The notes under the pieces: model-generated
Told to the model about the DNA's origin: nothing
Database searches by the model: none
What the model saw: the letters and a program-made list of their open reading frames with translations, nothing else
In this document: piece after piece, positions 34,244 to 44,492 of the stretch
Numbering within the stretch: the first letter of the stretch is position 1
Layout of the letters: the number at the start of each line of letters is the position of its first letter
Program-made: the position numbers and the translations under genes
Assembly: GCA_903632075.3 (NCBI GenBank)
Contig: CAHIKZ030000388.1
Span: 536,001-600,000 of the forward strand
Direction: 5' to 3'
Source: Acanthosepion pharaonis
Lineage: Eukaryota > Mollusca > Cephalopoda > Sepiida > Sepiidae
Length of the DNA: 64,000 bases

Positions 34244-34250
<7 letters not shown>
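33915..34250. repeat. Large inverted repeat with (CA)/(TA)n loop
   Basis: Arms of about 160 bases: ATTCCAACATGCTACATAAA, TGTATAGAGCACC and CTTTGGATTATTTA on the left return as complements on the right (TAAATAATCCAAAG, GTGCTCTATACA, then GGTTCCAACATGC in direct orientation at the far end). The loop is ACACACA(TA)nTGTGTG at 34060-34098. One arm recurs at 59880-60120. Confidence 0.8.
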
Positions 34251-34313
<63 letters not shown>

Positions 34314-34354
34314 ATAATATAAGATATATAATAAAAAGATTTCAGTTATCTGTT

Positions 34355-34585
34355 TGGATTGGTCTTGCTTTTATGTTCGTCTTTTTCATGTTGAATTGAA
34401 TATGGTCTATGTTAATTATGTTTTATGAATATGTCCTGAAGATGGTCTATTAGACCGAAACGTCCGACGTTGACATTAAAACAGCATAATTGCATATTAG
34501 GATTTTTTTTGTTTTTTCCGTATATTTTTCTTCATTCTGTCGGAACTATATCCATATATTTGATATATATATATATATATGTGTG
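34355..34585 (+). repeat. Retroelement end with hairpin CCTGAAGATGGTCTATTAGACCG
   Basis: CTGAAGA, then GGTCT-ATT-AGACC, then GAAACG at about 34437-34461. It has the same layout as the S3 hairpin, but the flanks are unrelated. Confidence 0.55.
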
Positions 34586-35071
34586 TTTTACTCTTTATCA
34601 AGTATACACAGATTATAAACAGATACATCTGAAGATACAGATATGTAAATCTAGAAATATCTATATCTAATCATTTAATCTCTGCATACTTTATTAACAT
34701 AAAGCTCATTATTTGTTTAATAATGTCTAAACTCACCACCACCTCTCACAAACACAGTTAAAACATTGACTTCTTCAAATATTTTAAATTTTAATGCCTG
34801 TGTTTTTTGTTTTCTTTGAGTCACTGCTAGAAATTGCTATACAAGACTACTTATACCTTAATTTGATGAAGTTGAATTTATTAATATGTTCATTGCTTTC
34901 ATGGATATTTGTACGCTTTTATAATGCCATATGTGAGTTTGTTAGAATTACCATTATAAATTTTAATAGAAGATTATATATACTTTATTCAGATGAATAA
35001 AATTCAATTTATTCAACTAGAAAGAATGATGCCAATATGTGTCTGGCACAAGATTGGTTGTTGTTTATGCT

Positions 35072-35129
35072 CACACCCACCCAGTGGCATTTGATGCACA
35101 AATGCATCACATGGCACTGGGTGGGAGTG
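35072..35129. repeat. Palindrome, 27-base arms, three mismatches
   Basis: CACACCCACCCAGTGGCAT at the left, ATGGCACTGGGTGGGAGTG at the right, 4-base loop. Confidence 0.9.
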
Positions 35130-35284
35130 GTGCATCAGTAAACGTTAAAAGCAGAGTGGGGCTTATGTATAATAATAATAATTATCGGAAACAGACAAAT
35201 GCTACTCTTAGGCACTTTCTATGGATCGTTCTTTGGAGTAATCCATATTCTGCACATAAGAATTTTGAACAGGAAAAAAATGTG

Positions 35285-35392
35285 AGAGAAAAAGACAAAA
35301 AAAGAAAGAGGCAATGAAAAGAGACAACAAAAAAAAAGAAAAGAAAGAGGCAATGAAAAGAGACAAAAAAAGAAAAGAAAGAGGCAATCATA
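35285..35392. repeat. Three-copy A-rich tandem repeat
   Basis: Unit AAAGAGGCAATGAAAAGAGA plus an A-rich spacer, about 36-40 bases. Confidence 0.85.
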
Positions 35393-35597
35393 GGATAATA
35401 GTTAAAATTCAATAAACTATCTTTTTCTTATTGGTACCAACAGAACATGCATTAATATTACACTTAAATCAAACAGTGCATACATATTAGACAACCATAA
35501 ATATTATGTTGATGCAGTTGCTGGTTGACCACAATTGTGATTATAGAATCATTGTGAACTCTATGATCTTGTCAATACTACTGCATAGTACATACAT

Positions 35598-35755
35598 ATT
35601 TAACCCATAGATTGGGGTAGAAGAGATGGATTCATACCTTTTCAAAGAATTTTTGTGCCAAAGTGAATCTAATAAATTCAGATGGAATCAGAACTTAGCT
35701 CAAATTTCTTGTTCAGAACTGCTAACCATTACATGGCCTGTACCTCAAGAGACAG
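35598..35755 (-). mobile_element. SINE S1 copy, head and mid-body
   Basis: GGATTCATACCTTTTCAAAG, TTTGTGCCAAAGTGAATCTA and CAGAACTTAGCTCAAATTTC, then ACCATTACATGGC at the head: S1 in reverse. Confidence 0.65.
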
Positions 35756-35914
35756 CTGCATCAACACAGAAATAAGACTTTGATAATGCTTCATGAAAAG
35801 ACATAGAAAATACAAGAAGATTCATGTTCAACTATTCTCTGTAACTAACCCCAGAGTTCTGACTAATTAAAAATATCTATAACTGTAATTAAAACTATGT
35901 ACAATTGGTATGGC

Positions 35915-36365
35915 TACTCATTTTCTGACCTCACCTGTCCGAGCAGGCTTCTAGCCAATTCCTCTTGCAAAAACTTGATCAGTGTTTGTTCAACACCCAC
36001 AGTGCCCTGCTTGTGGTTTATACTGCAACTATGCTGAGCAGACCTTAGTTACAGTTTGAGAGAGAGAGAGAGAGAGAGAGAAGTGATCTGTCATGATCAG
36101 CAGTTTGAACAAGCCCAGTATGTTCAGACCCTCAGTTACGATGACTTGTGACTGTGCTACCACAGCTATTGATGGCTTCCAAATAATTTTACCTACCAAA
36201 TTTCACTCACAAGTCTTGGGTCAAACCATGTTATGGTTTTCAGACACTGCATGCTGTCAATGCCTGCCAAGACTGATAACATCAAGTCAGCCTGTGAAAT
36301 TGACTATGGTGAGATTCAAACTTGGGTCACATGGTTAAAATGCAAGCATTCTAATCACACACACT
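35915..36365 (-). mobile_element. SINE S2, copy 1
   Basis: Body landmarks TGTTTGTTCAACACCCACAG, TATACTGCAACTATGCTGAG and ATGACTTGTGACTGTG, and at the high-coordinate end the tRNA-like head (TGGTGAGATTCAAACTTGGG, reverse B-box). A (GA)n tract interrupts it at 36057-36080. Confidence 0.75.
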
Positions 36366-36414
36366 TGAACTAGTACACAAATTGTCTTACAGAACATTTT
36401 AGTGTACTAACACA

Positions 36415-36760
36415 CATCAAGAATGTGCCTTCTCAGATTTATTCAAACTTTACAGTGAGGTAATCCTGAGAGAACTAAAAGTTCAACAAGCATTCATTAT
36501 TGGGATCACAACTTTAACAACATAAGATATACATGACACAATTGGGGAGGTTTTTAGACCATGGCATATTTAATACCACAGTGCCCTTAAAAAACAACTC
36601 ATGTCCACAGCAATTCTTGCCTTCAACTTTAAAAGTTTTTTTTCTTTTAAATTAAGAACAAAAATGTTACGTTTTTCTCAATAAGTTGAGAGCTACAAAG
36701 GACAGGATGTTGTGGAGAGCCATGAACATCCAATATCATGAAGCAATATAGCATATAGAA
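36415..36760 (+). mobile_element. RTE-type LINE, internally deleted
   Basis: DLFKLYSEVILRELKVQQAF at about 36440-36500 is RTE reverse transcriptase sequence (pattern LFNLYSE.I.RELE...GF). The 3' end ATKDRMLWRAMN-like lies near 36696-36725. The middle is missing. Confidence 0.65.
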
Positions 36761-36872
36761 GAGAGATTAACTCTGACAAGATAACATCAAATAATGCATT
36801 TTACAGTGCACACTGTATTTCATAAGATTACATAATAGTCAACCAACAAAGAAAGATAGTGGTAAGTGTATG

Positions 36873-36874
<2 letters not shown>

Positions 36875-36941
<67 letters not shown>
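36875..36941. repeat. (TC)n(TA)n microsatellite
   Basis: Six or so TC units followed by about 27 TA units, bordering the palindrome at 36946. Confidence 0.95.
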
Positions 36942-36945
<4 letters not shown>

Positions 36946-37087
36946 ATGAATCATTCATACAAAAATAAATTAGTAAAGTTAATGATATAAAATGGCGAAA
37001 TTCCTTCGCTAAATTTAGTTAGCCAAGGATTTCGCTATTTTATATATCATTAACTTTACTAATTTACTTTTTGTATGAATGATTCAT
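36946..37087. mobile_element. Palindromic MITE-like element (~142 bp)
   Basis: Arms of about 65 bases: ATGAATCATTCATACAAAAA and AGTAAAGTTAATGATATAAA at the left, complements at the right ending TTTTTGTATGAATGATTCAT. Short loop at 37011-37020. No coding capacity. Confidence 0.85.
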
Positions 37088-37374
37088 GGTAATATAAATT
37101 GAACAGAACCACATATTTGAGATAGATATATATCTATTTATTCTGATGAGAAGATCAATGTTAGAATCTTACGATGGTAATTTTGTCAAGATTACTTTTT
37201 GATGATATTGCCCTGGAGATGATCACAGTGGGCGGGTCAGTTGAGAAGTGCTTGAAAACCATAGCATGGGTTGATCCAAAGTTGAGTCATGATTGTCTAT
37301 ATTCTTAAGGGACACAGCATATAGAAAAACCCAATAAACATGTATAGCTGACCACTTGTATTCAAGGATACTCA

Positions 37375-37815
37375 TCTACCAGGGTGGCTAAACAATCCCT
37401 ATTGCAGACGTTTGCTCAGGCGCATTTGTGTTTATTCAACACCCACAGAGCCCACCTGTGGTTTATACTGCAACTATGCTGAGCAGACCTTTAGTTACAG
37501 TTTCTGGGAAAGAGCATGTTATCAACGATTTGATCAAGGCCAGCATGCTTAAACCCTCTGGCACTATGGCTTGTGACTTTGTGCTAACATCGCTATCGAC
37601 AGCCGTCAAGGGTTCCATCTACTCAATTTCACTCACAAGGCTCGAGTCAACCTGTGATATGGTTTTTATGCATTTTTCAAAAGGTGCTGCATGCAGGGAT
37701 CGAACCCTCCAGTCCGATAACATTAGGAAGTCTCCTTCTTGACAAATCAACCATGGTGAGATTCGAACCCGGGTCTCATGTTCAGGATGCCAATGATCTA
37801 ACCACTTGGCCACAC
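37375..37815 (-). mobile_element. SINE S2, copy 2, with two tRNA-like B boxes
   Basis: On the minus strand the A-box TGGCCAAGTGG (37812-37802) and B-box GGTTCGAATCT (37769-37759) are nearly consensus. A second B-box, GGTTCGATCCC, lies at 37706-37696, about one tRNA length further on. The body follows to about 37375 (GCTCAGCATAGTTGCAGTAT, TGTGGGTGTTGAATAAACAC). This is the best-preserved S2 copy. Confidence 0.8.
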
Positions 37816-37924
37816 ACAAAACTTGTATAAATACCTTTGTCCCATAATAGTTTTTTTTATAATTACTGTTTAAAACATAAGCAAATATGACAATATAGTT
37901 TGGTTAGTTTGATTTTGTTTAGCA

Positions 37925-39125
37925 GAATGCCTACCTCATTGGGTTAGACCGCATCTATTCAGCCTATACAGTGAGGCAATTATGAGAATACTAGAAGTCC
38001 TACCAGGATTCATTATTGGTGGCCAAAATCTTAACATATGACAGAGTGCTGATAGACACAGAAAACTACAAAAACTCCTATAGAAGGTAATGAAAGAAAG
38101 AAAGGATTTAAACATCAACTGCAAGAAGATAGATTGCATGGTCATTATTACTTTAAGCCCTGTCCACCACTTTACTAGTGGTAGAGAAAAATGACAATGC
38201 CCAGCCACCACTGGTAGAGAAAAATGACAATGCCCAGCCACCACTGGTAGAGAAAAATGACAATGCCCAGCCACCACTGGTAGAGAAAAATGACAATGCC
38301 CAGCCACCACTGGTAGAGAAAAATGACAATGCCCAGCCACCAGTTGAATGGTAGGTAAACAGTTGTAACTATTTTATATCTACCGTGAAACATTACATAC
38401 CAATTATTTGTGAATTTTGACTCAGGAGCTTAGACAGAAGGGTTAAAATTGTTCAGGAACAGAGGGCTCAAAGGGTTAACAAAAGTCCCAAATGCAAATT
38501 GGAGGTACCAAAATTAAACAAGTGTGGAAATTTAAATTTAAAATGGGAAGTGTTTTAGCTGAGGAGGAAAAGTGTAATACTGAAATCCAAAGGCAGTATT
38601 GGGATAGCCAAAGATGCTTCCCAAAAGTTAAGCAGAGTATGAAGAAATAGAAAAACATTGCTAGAAACAAGGAAAAGAGTACTAAACTGTTATGTGATAT
38701 CTCTCCTCCTGTTTGATAGCAAGTGCTAGATAATCTTCTCAAAGAGACTTGAAGCAACAGAAATATGGTTCTACAGAAGGATGCTGAGGATACCATGGAC
38801 CAAACATGTGCTCAATGATGTTTTAGACAAAACAGAAACAAAAAGGAAACGGTTATCAGGAAGAAACAGTTGTGGTTTCTAGGGCATGTAATGAGAAAAG
38901 AGTACTTAGAAAATCTGACACTCACAGGAAGGCAAGAGGAACAGAGGAAAGCAACACATAACCTACCTAATAAACTTGTGTAGATGGTTGTCAGAACAGG
39001 TATTAGATATAGCAAAAAGATAAAACTTTACTAAGGGCTACAAAGGACAGGAAATTGTGGAGAGCCATGATTGCTCATGTCCTGAGAGACATGGCAAAGA
39101 AAGTATTTAAGAAATGTTATGCATC
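37925..39125 (+). mobile_element. RTE-type LINE, decayed 3' half with inserted minisatellite
   Basis: Frames with LFSLYSEAIMRILEVLPGFI, GGQNLN, ADRHRKLQKLL, DLNINCKKIDCMVI, then (after 38400) CGNLNLKWEVF, RLEATEIWFYRRMLRIPWTK, and the end KATKDRKLWRAMIAHVLRD-like at 39035-39095. This order is that of RTE reverse transcriptase, from just before the catalytic motif to the C-terminus. A 33-base minisatellite interrupts it at 38180-38344. Many stops. Confidence 0.8.
38180..38344. repeat. 33-base minisatellite, five near-identical units
   Basis: Unit GGTAGAGAAAAATGACAATG plus CCCAGCCACCACT, starting at 38180, 38213, 38246, 38279 and 38312. Confidence 0.97.
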
Positions 39126-39499
39126 CTTTATAAATATTTCCTGTATATGAAATCCCATCAAAATATAGTGTTTTATATACATTTGAAATTGCAGTAACCT
39201 GGCTCTCAATTTCAGTCAAGACTCTTTTAGGTGTTGCCATAGAAGGATATGACTACACAAACAAGAAATTCAAATTTAACATCGGCAGGACTAATATTTT
39301 GCTAGGCAAATATAGTCACCTACAGAATGCTAAAGGTTAACAAAAGCTTACAAATTTGAGCTTTATGCTAAATTTAACTAATAATTCATCTGATGACCAA
39401 TTATTAATTGATCAATTATGGTCAATACCTAGATATTTGACTGCAACAAACTTCACAAGATTTGGCACTCAAACCTTCCATACTCCTTCAAAGTCCAAA

Positions 39500-39800
39500 C
39501 CTCTTGAACATTGACTGAACCAGTCTTACTGTATGGATCAGAAACTTTGACATTTATCTGTTTGCCTTGAAAGATGACTGGATGGAACATATACAGCTCA
39601 GCCTAGAAAAATCCAGAACATCATTTGGAGATTCCATGCAGCACTTAACACAATTTAGATAGAACTAAGACCAATCTGTCTTAAGCTCAAACAAAAACGA
39701 TTGTAGTTTGCTGGCTACTGCTACCGAGCGGACAGGGAAAAATCATCTCATCCTTACTCATATGGCATAACTTCTGGAAGTGTCTTCTCATGAATATTGA
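39500..39800 (+). mobile_element. Non-LTR retrotransposon C-terminal fragment (third LINE type)
   Basis: VLLYGSETLTF near 39520, HHLEIPCST-like, then TIVVCWLL and IISSLLIWHNFWK near 39700-39780. These fit the LINE C-terminal pattern LLYGSETWTL ... RRLQFAGHCYRA ... SSLLLW. Frameshifted. Confidence 0.6.
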
Positions 39801-39894
39801 CTTCCCCAGACACCATAGCTCAGGACTCAGGGTTGGACACGGGGGATGGATCTAGAAACAGCAATGCAGGACTGAACAGTGTGAAAAGTGATTG

Positions 39895-40158
39895 TCTATG
39901 GAGTTCTGACCAATCATAGGGAGGGTGAAGGATGACGAAGGGATAATGACTCAGAATTGTTAATCTAAGAGCCAAGTTCCAATTCCTGAAGGGCTCGTTA
40001 TATTCACTTATGTGCAAATATTACTGGGAAACGTATGAATCATGACTTGTATTACTAATCCGTTATTATCAAAAAAGAAATTCTTGCAACCTAAAAATAT
40101 TTTCTGGGTAACCTGCAAAAGATTGATAAGCCATTTGAGATCAATCAACCAATCAGCT
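39895..40158 (+). mobile_element. SINE S1 copy in plus orientation
   Basis: GATAATGACTCAGAATTGTT, AAGTTCCAATTCCTGAAGGG, ATTCACTTATGTGCAAATAT and TTTCTGGGTAACCTGCAAAA, in sense order. Confidence 0.7.
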
Positions 40159-40299
40159 CAGTTATTGGAATTTTTTTTTCTCCCTTTCTATATGATCATC
40201 ACTTGTATGTTTAACTCCAGGTTCAATTTATTTCCCCAGACACACTGTCCCCCTTTAATTTTTTTTTATTTTGGGTGGGGAATAATCCCATGGCTTTGC

Positions 40300-40805
40300 A
40301 GACCATAACGATTGACATTGATCTTCAAAAATTTAAATACAAATTTGAGTGGAAGGCAAGAAGCCAGAACAGTATTTAACAAGCAAGAAGTGCTAAGAGA
40401 AGAAACTGTTAGCATAATACTTATGGTTACGTCTAGCCATTTCAACTATAATATGAGGAGACCTAACTGCCAATCTAGTACTGTGCTTAAATTCGTAAAA
40501 CTGAGGTACCAAAGAGGAAAGTAGATCAGAACGATTACCATGAAAACATAGAAAAGGCACAGGGAAGCAATGTTATGGTGGTGGAAAAGTGACTGAAGCT
40601 GAGATACCAGGTAAGGATCGATAACATTGCAGATTCTTCAGATTTTATCAAGAATCTGAATATACATAGAGGCACCAGACCAGATGTGGTAGCAATATCT
40701 AATTCATGGATGAATGGTAGACTTATGAGTAAGCAATTCAGGTGAGAAAAATTGTCTAGCATGACACAGTGAACCAACTTTCAACACAGAGGATCTAGCA
40801 ACCAA
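40300..40805 (-). mobile_element. LINE-A copy, 3' part
   Basis: Minus-strand frames show LLISLPFIHELDIATTSGLV and DKI-like segments aligning to IYKSTIRPCMEYCCHIWSGA of the 16.4 kb copy, then LSHFSTTITLLPCAF for LSHRRAITSLCLF. The FKYKFE-like 3' end lies near 40330. Confidence 0.7.
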
Positions 40806-40944
40806 TTCAATATAATCCTCCCTACTTCATGTCAGTAGAAAACAGGTCTATACAAGTAGTGTGTGCTTTCTTTGGCCCCCAAATCAGTGCAATGTATATT
40901 CAGATCGTGGAAGAATGATAACAGGTAGCAAACAACAGGTGGAA

Positions 40945-41255
40945 CCCACTTTAGGTGCTATACAACGAGGGATTATTTGCTAATCCCTCTAGAGAGGTAA
41001 ACAATATTTTGGGCATCAGTTTATATTTCTGAGATGAAGTATTATGTACACTATTTACATTATTCGGACTATTGTCCTCATCTTTGTCGCCAAATTTATC
41101 ACAACGTTTCGGCCGTTGTACACTCCGGCCTTCTTCAGGTGGTTGGAATGTCGAACTGAACCCTTTATTTCGCTCACTGGGGTAGACTGTTCTAGTTCCA
41201 CATGCCATGTTTAATGGATGTCAGTTATCAGTTATCTCCTGACCACATATGGAGA
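40945..41255 (-). mobile_element. SINE S3, copy 2 (body and hairpin)
   Basis: On the minus strand: TAACTGATAACTGACATCC, GGAACTAGAACAGTCTACCC, CTGAAGAAGGCCGG ... CGGCCGAAACGTTGTG (41142-41102), then AATAATGTAAATAGTGTACA. It abuts Penelope-like coding sequence at about 41230. Confidence 0.75.
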
Positions 41256-41445
41256 GAGAAGGGAGATCACCGCCCTCTGTGGGATCAGGTTGAGATCATA
41301 GACAAAGAACACCATTGGAAAATTCGTAAACTTAAGGAATCAGCACATATGCTAGGCCACAAAAATCTCCTGAGCCGACGAAGCATAGAAATGAATACAA
41401 TATGGGAACCAGTAATAAGGAGTGCCAGAGAAAAGCGATAATAAC
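41230..41445 (+). mobile_element. Penelope-like element: C-terminal end of the GIY-YIG endonuclease
   Basis: DHIWREKGDHRPLWDQVEII, DKEHHWKIRKLKESAHMLGH and IEMNTIWEPVI fit the C-terminal pattern of Penelope-like endonucleases (H-W...H-I-W..v.ii..E..w..RK.KEA...........iW.p). It lies between an S3 copy in reverse and one in forward orientation. The GIY-YIG part and reverse transcriptase are absent. Confidence 0.65.
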
Positions 41446-41527
41446 AACAAAAAGTTGCAATATGAGGCTCTGGTAAAAATGGTTGCTGAGACATTAGTTT
41501 TATAATACCCAGAAATTCATACACAGA

Positions 41528-41845
41528 TGTCCTCAAGGACACATGGCACAGTGGATAAAGGCGTTAGATCCAGTGACAGGACCCAAAGAGTGTGATTTCA
41601 ATACCTGGTTAAGGAAGTGGAGAACTTTCAGAGGGAAATTAACAGGAGATAACTGATAACTGACATCCATTAAACATGGCAAGTGAAACTAGAACAGTCT
41701 ACCCCCAAGGAGCAAAATAAAGGGTTCAGTTTGACATTCCAACCACCTGAAGAAGGCTGGAGCATGCAATGGCCAAAACGTTGTGTTAAATATGGTGACA
41801 AAGATGAGGACAATAGTCCGAATAATGTAAATTATGCCATTCATA
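41528..41845 (+). mobile_element. SINE S3, copy 3
   Basis: CCTCAAGGACACATGGCACA (A-box region CACAGTGGATAAAGGCG), TTTCAATACCTGG (B-box region), GAAACTAGAACAGTCTACCC, the hairpin region CTGAAGAAGGCTGG ... TGGCCAAAACGTTGTG, and the ACAATAGTCCGAATAATGTA tail. Confidence 0.8.
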
Positions 41846-42049
41846 GGTTATTTAAAGCCAAGAAATATTTCTTAGATTCCAAGAATTTTTGGGTGTGAGT
41901 AGATTCAGTGAATGCAGCCTAGTGGTGGGGGTCTAGCTATGAAGGTCTGGACTGGGAGAACCAAAGAATGCAGTTTGTCTGAACATCTGCCATGAAAATA
42001 ATAGTAAGTGAGGGGCTAGAAATGTTTTGTTTGCAGAAAAGAATTCATC

Positions 42050-42165
42050 ACCCACAAGGCTGTGCAGAAGCAGGTTAGTCTATACTCTTGACTTGGTTGG
42101 TAACCAGTCTTGGAGAAGGACAACTGAATTCAAAACTGATTGGTTGTTTGGTTTATGGGGCTGGC
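42050..42165 (+). mobile_element. SINE S1 body fragment
   Basis: GACTTGGTTGGTAACCAGTC and GAGAAGGACAACTGAATTCA match the S1 body at 6510-6560. Confidence 0.55.
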
Positions 42166-42969
42166 AACACTGTCAAAAAACTTACATATTTCCCTGTATA
42201 CTAAGATGCTGCAAACAATACCAATGCACCCTATAATTAGCTAGGTATTAAGAAAAAAATCTTGGATTTCACAAAGAGCTTACTAGACGACTAGTAAGTT
42301 CAAGTCACTTACTCTATGGTGTCATTTTTCTTTTTCACAACAAATTAGAACATTTTGAACCTATTAATTATCACCCTGTATTATGTGGCTTGGGTTGGAG
42401 TTTGTAAAGATACTGTATGGTAAGCCTAGATGAACAAAAGACTCACAGTACAAATAGGAAGCTGCCTACTAGTTATAATTAATACTTGAGAAAACAATAT
42501 ATATGTTATGATACTAATGGGATATATGGTGTTTATTATATATGAATGATAGATAATTGCAGGCTTATGTGTCTGTGGTTTGTAATAACTTGTATCTTGT
42601 GATTGGTGCTCGCAAACTCTGTACTACTTGACCTTTCAGTGCTAGGGTAATTTTTGAGGGCATTTTTTAAAGAAAAATAATGCATCTTAGCATATAGGAA
42701 ATATGGCACTTGCTAGGGAAAGCATGGCAGAGATTTTGTATAAGTCGGCAACTATATTATACACAGTAGGGGAATCAGTTGGCACAAATGAACAGAGAGG
42801 TTTCATCATAAAGTTAGGATATATTAAAACAAAAATATCTTTGGGAAAAAAAAAAAAAAAAAAAAAAAAAGAAAAGAGTGCTGACTGTAATTAAATGACT
42901 CGTTTCCTCTGCAAATGTTGGTCAGTTATTAAATGAAAGAATGACTTTAAAACCAGTGGGATGTTTTTC

Positions 42970-43300
42970 AATGGTGGAGTGTTGTGAATAACATGGACAA
43001 AGCATGTGATAAAGGAGGAAGTTTTAAGGAGGATAGAATAAAGCTAAATGAAACACTAACATAGAAACTTGTTCACAATCAGAAAGAATTGAAATCTGAG
43101 ATTTAAGGAAGAAGGAAGGAAGGATTTGAGAATTTCAAAATGTGCATCAAGCAGATGCAAAAGGCAGATAAGTAATTTCAGAGACAAAAGAGAGGGTCAT
43201 AAAGGAGTAAGTATTATTGAGAATAAAAGTACAGTGAGGAGGTGAGGGAGGGAGAGATTGAGATTTGGTCAAATGGAGGGACAAGTACCTCAAAAATATC
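42970..43300 (+). mobile_element. Probable RTE-type LINE fragment
   Basis: TGGACAAAGCATGTGATAAA GGAG-type sequence (WTKHVI.EEVLRRIE in frame) is an RTE C-terminal motif. The rest is too decayed to assign. Confidence 0.4.
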
Positions 43301-43599
43301 ATGGAGGAGGGCAGTCAGTTTCTTAGTCCAGGTTTCCCAACATTCAAAGTTTCCCAACCTTGCACAGTCAAACAACCAAACATGACATGTCTCCTGTGTG
43401 CTACTGCAGTCGCCTCTTTATAGATTGAGGGACAGTTCAAATTTGCATAGGTTAAAAGTGATTCTCGTGAAAGTCTGACTTTTTTTCTTTTTTTTTTTTT
43501 TAAATATGTAACTTGTAAAGCTGCCGTTTTATTTTTGGTGGCATTTTATTTGCCAGACATGTTGAAATCAATTTTTAAACCAGAGGTAAGTCATCTTCT

Positions 43600-43910
43600 C
43601 TAGTATTACAAAGAGTGAGTGCAGGACACTGAGGAGAACCATGTCTGCTCATGAAGGAAGGGAGAGAGAGAGAGAGAGAGAGAGAGATGAAGGTACAAGT
43701 ATCTCAGAAATATCATGAAGGAGTAAGTATTATTGAGAGAAACAAGGAAGCTGCAAAGAAACATGACTGCCCATCTCCTGAGAGAGAAAGTTATGAGATA
43801 TCGTAAAGTCTGGGCAAATGGATATGGAACAAATATCACAAAGGTAATGAGCAGTCGTAAAGGAGCAAGTAATACTGAGAGAAACAAAAGACAAGACCCT
43901 GTAAGGGACA
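43600..43910 (+). mobile_element. RTE-type LINE 3' ends, repeated
   Basis: GACACTGAGGAGAACCATGT, then GCTGCAAAGAAACATGACTG, each resemble the LRRTM/WRAMIAHVL end of RTE copies. A (GA)n tract lies between. Confidence 0.4.
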
Positions 43911-44214
43911 AAAAAAGATTTTTATATATATATATATTAGTACTTGAGCATATGGTTGAAGTTCTCCGATAACACTAAGCTTTGGCTAATTGACAAAGAA
44001 AGACCATTATATCAATCTCAAATGGAAAAAGTCTTATCAGTGTTCAAACACTTTGAGTTGATAAATACTGAACAACTCTCTCAGCCATGGAGATATGCTC
44101 AGGTAATGTATTGTAATTTAAATATTTGGATAAGTGTTCTTATCTATGCAGGATACTACAGCCTTCCTCAAGTTTGTTTGCACACAGGTATAATCAAGAC
44201 TTTTGGTGACCCGT

Positions 44215-44449
44215 AGGCTAATGAAATTATTGGGGGTGAGGCAGTCAGATTGTGCCATCTTTCCAGCACCTATCTTAAATTTTTTTTTTGTTCTTTTTTA
44301 AATTGGGTCATATACTTCTTGCAAATTCTTTAAATAAACCAGAAAAACTATCTTTTGTTTGTCAATAAAATATTCTTTAAGAAATACCGCTATATTACTA
44401 TGTTGTAGTTGAATGTCCCACTCTTCCTATCATCTATTGTGGACTGACT

Positions 44450-44492
<43 letters not shown>

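Noticed and set aside
38180..38344. CRISPR array
   Set aside because: The 33-base units follow each other with no spacers, in a eukaryotic intron. A minisatellite.
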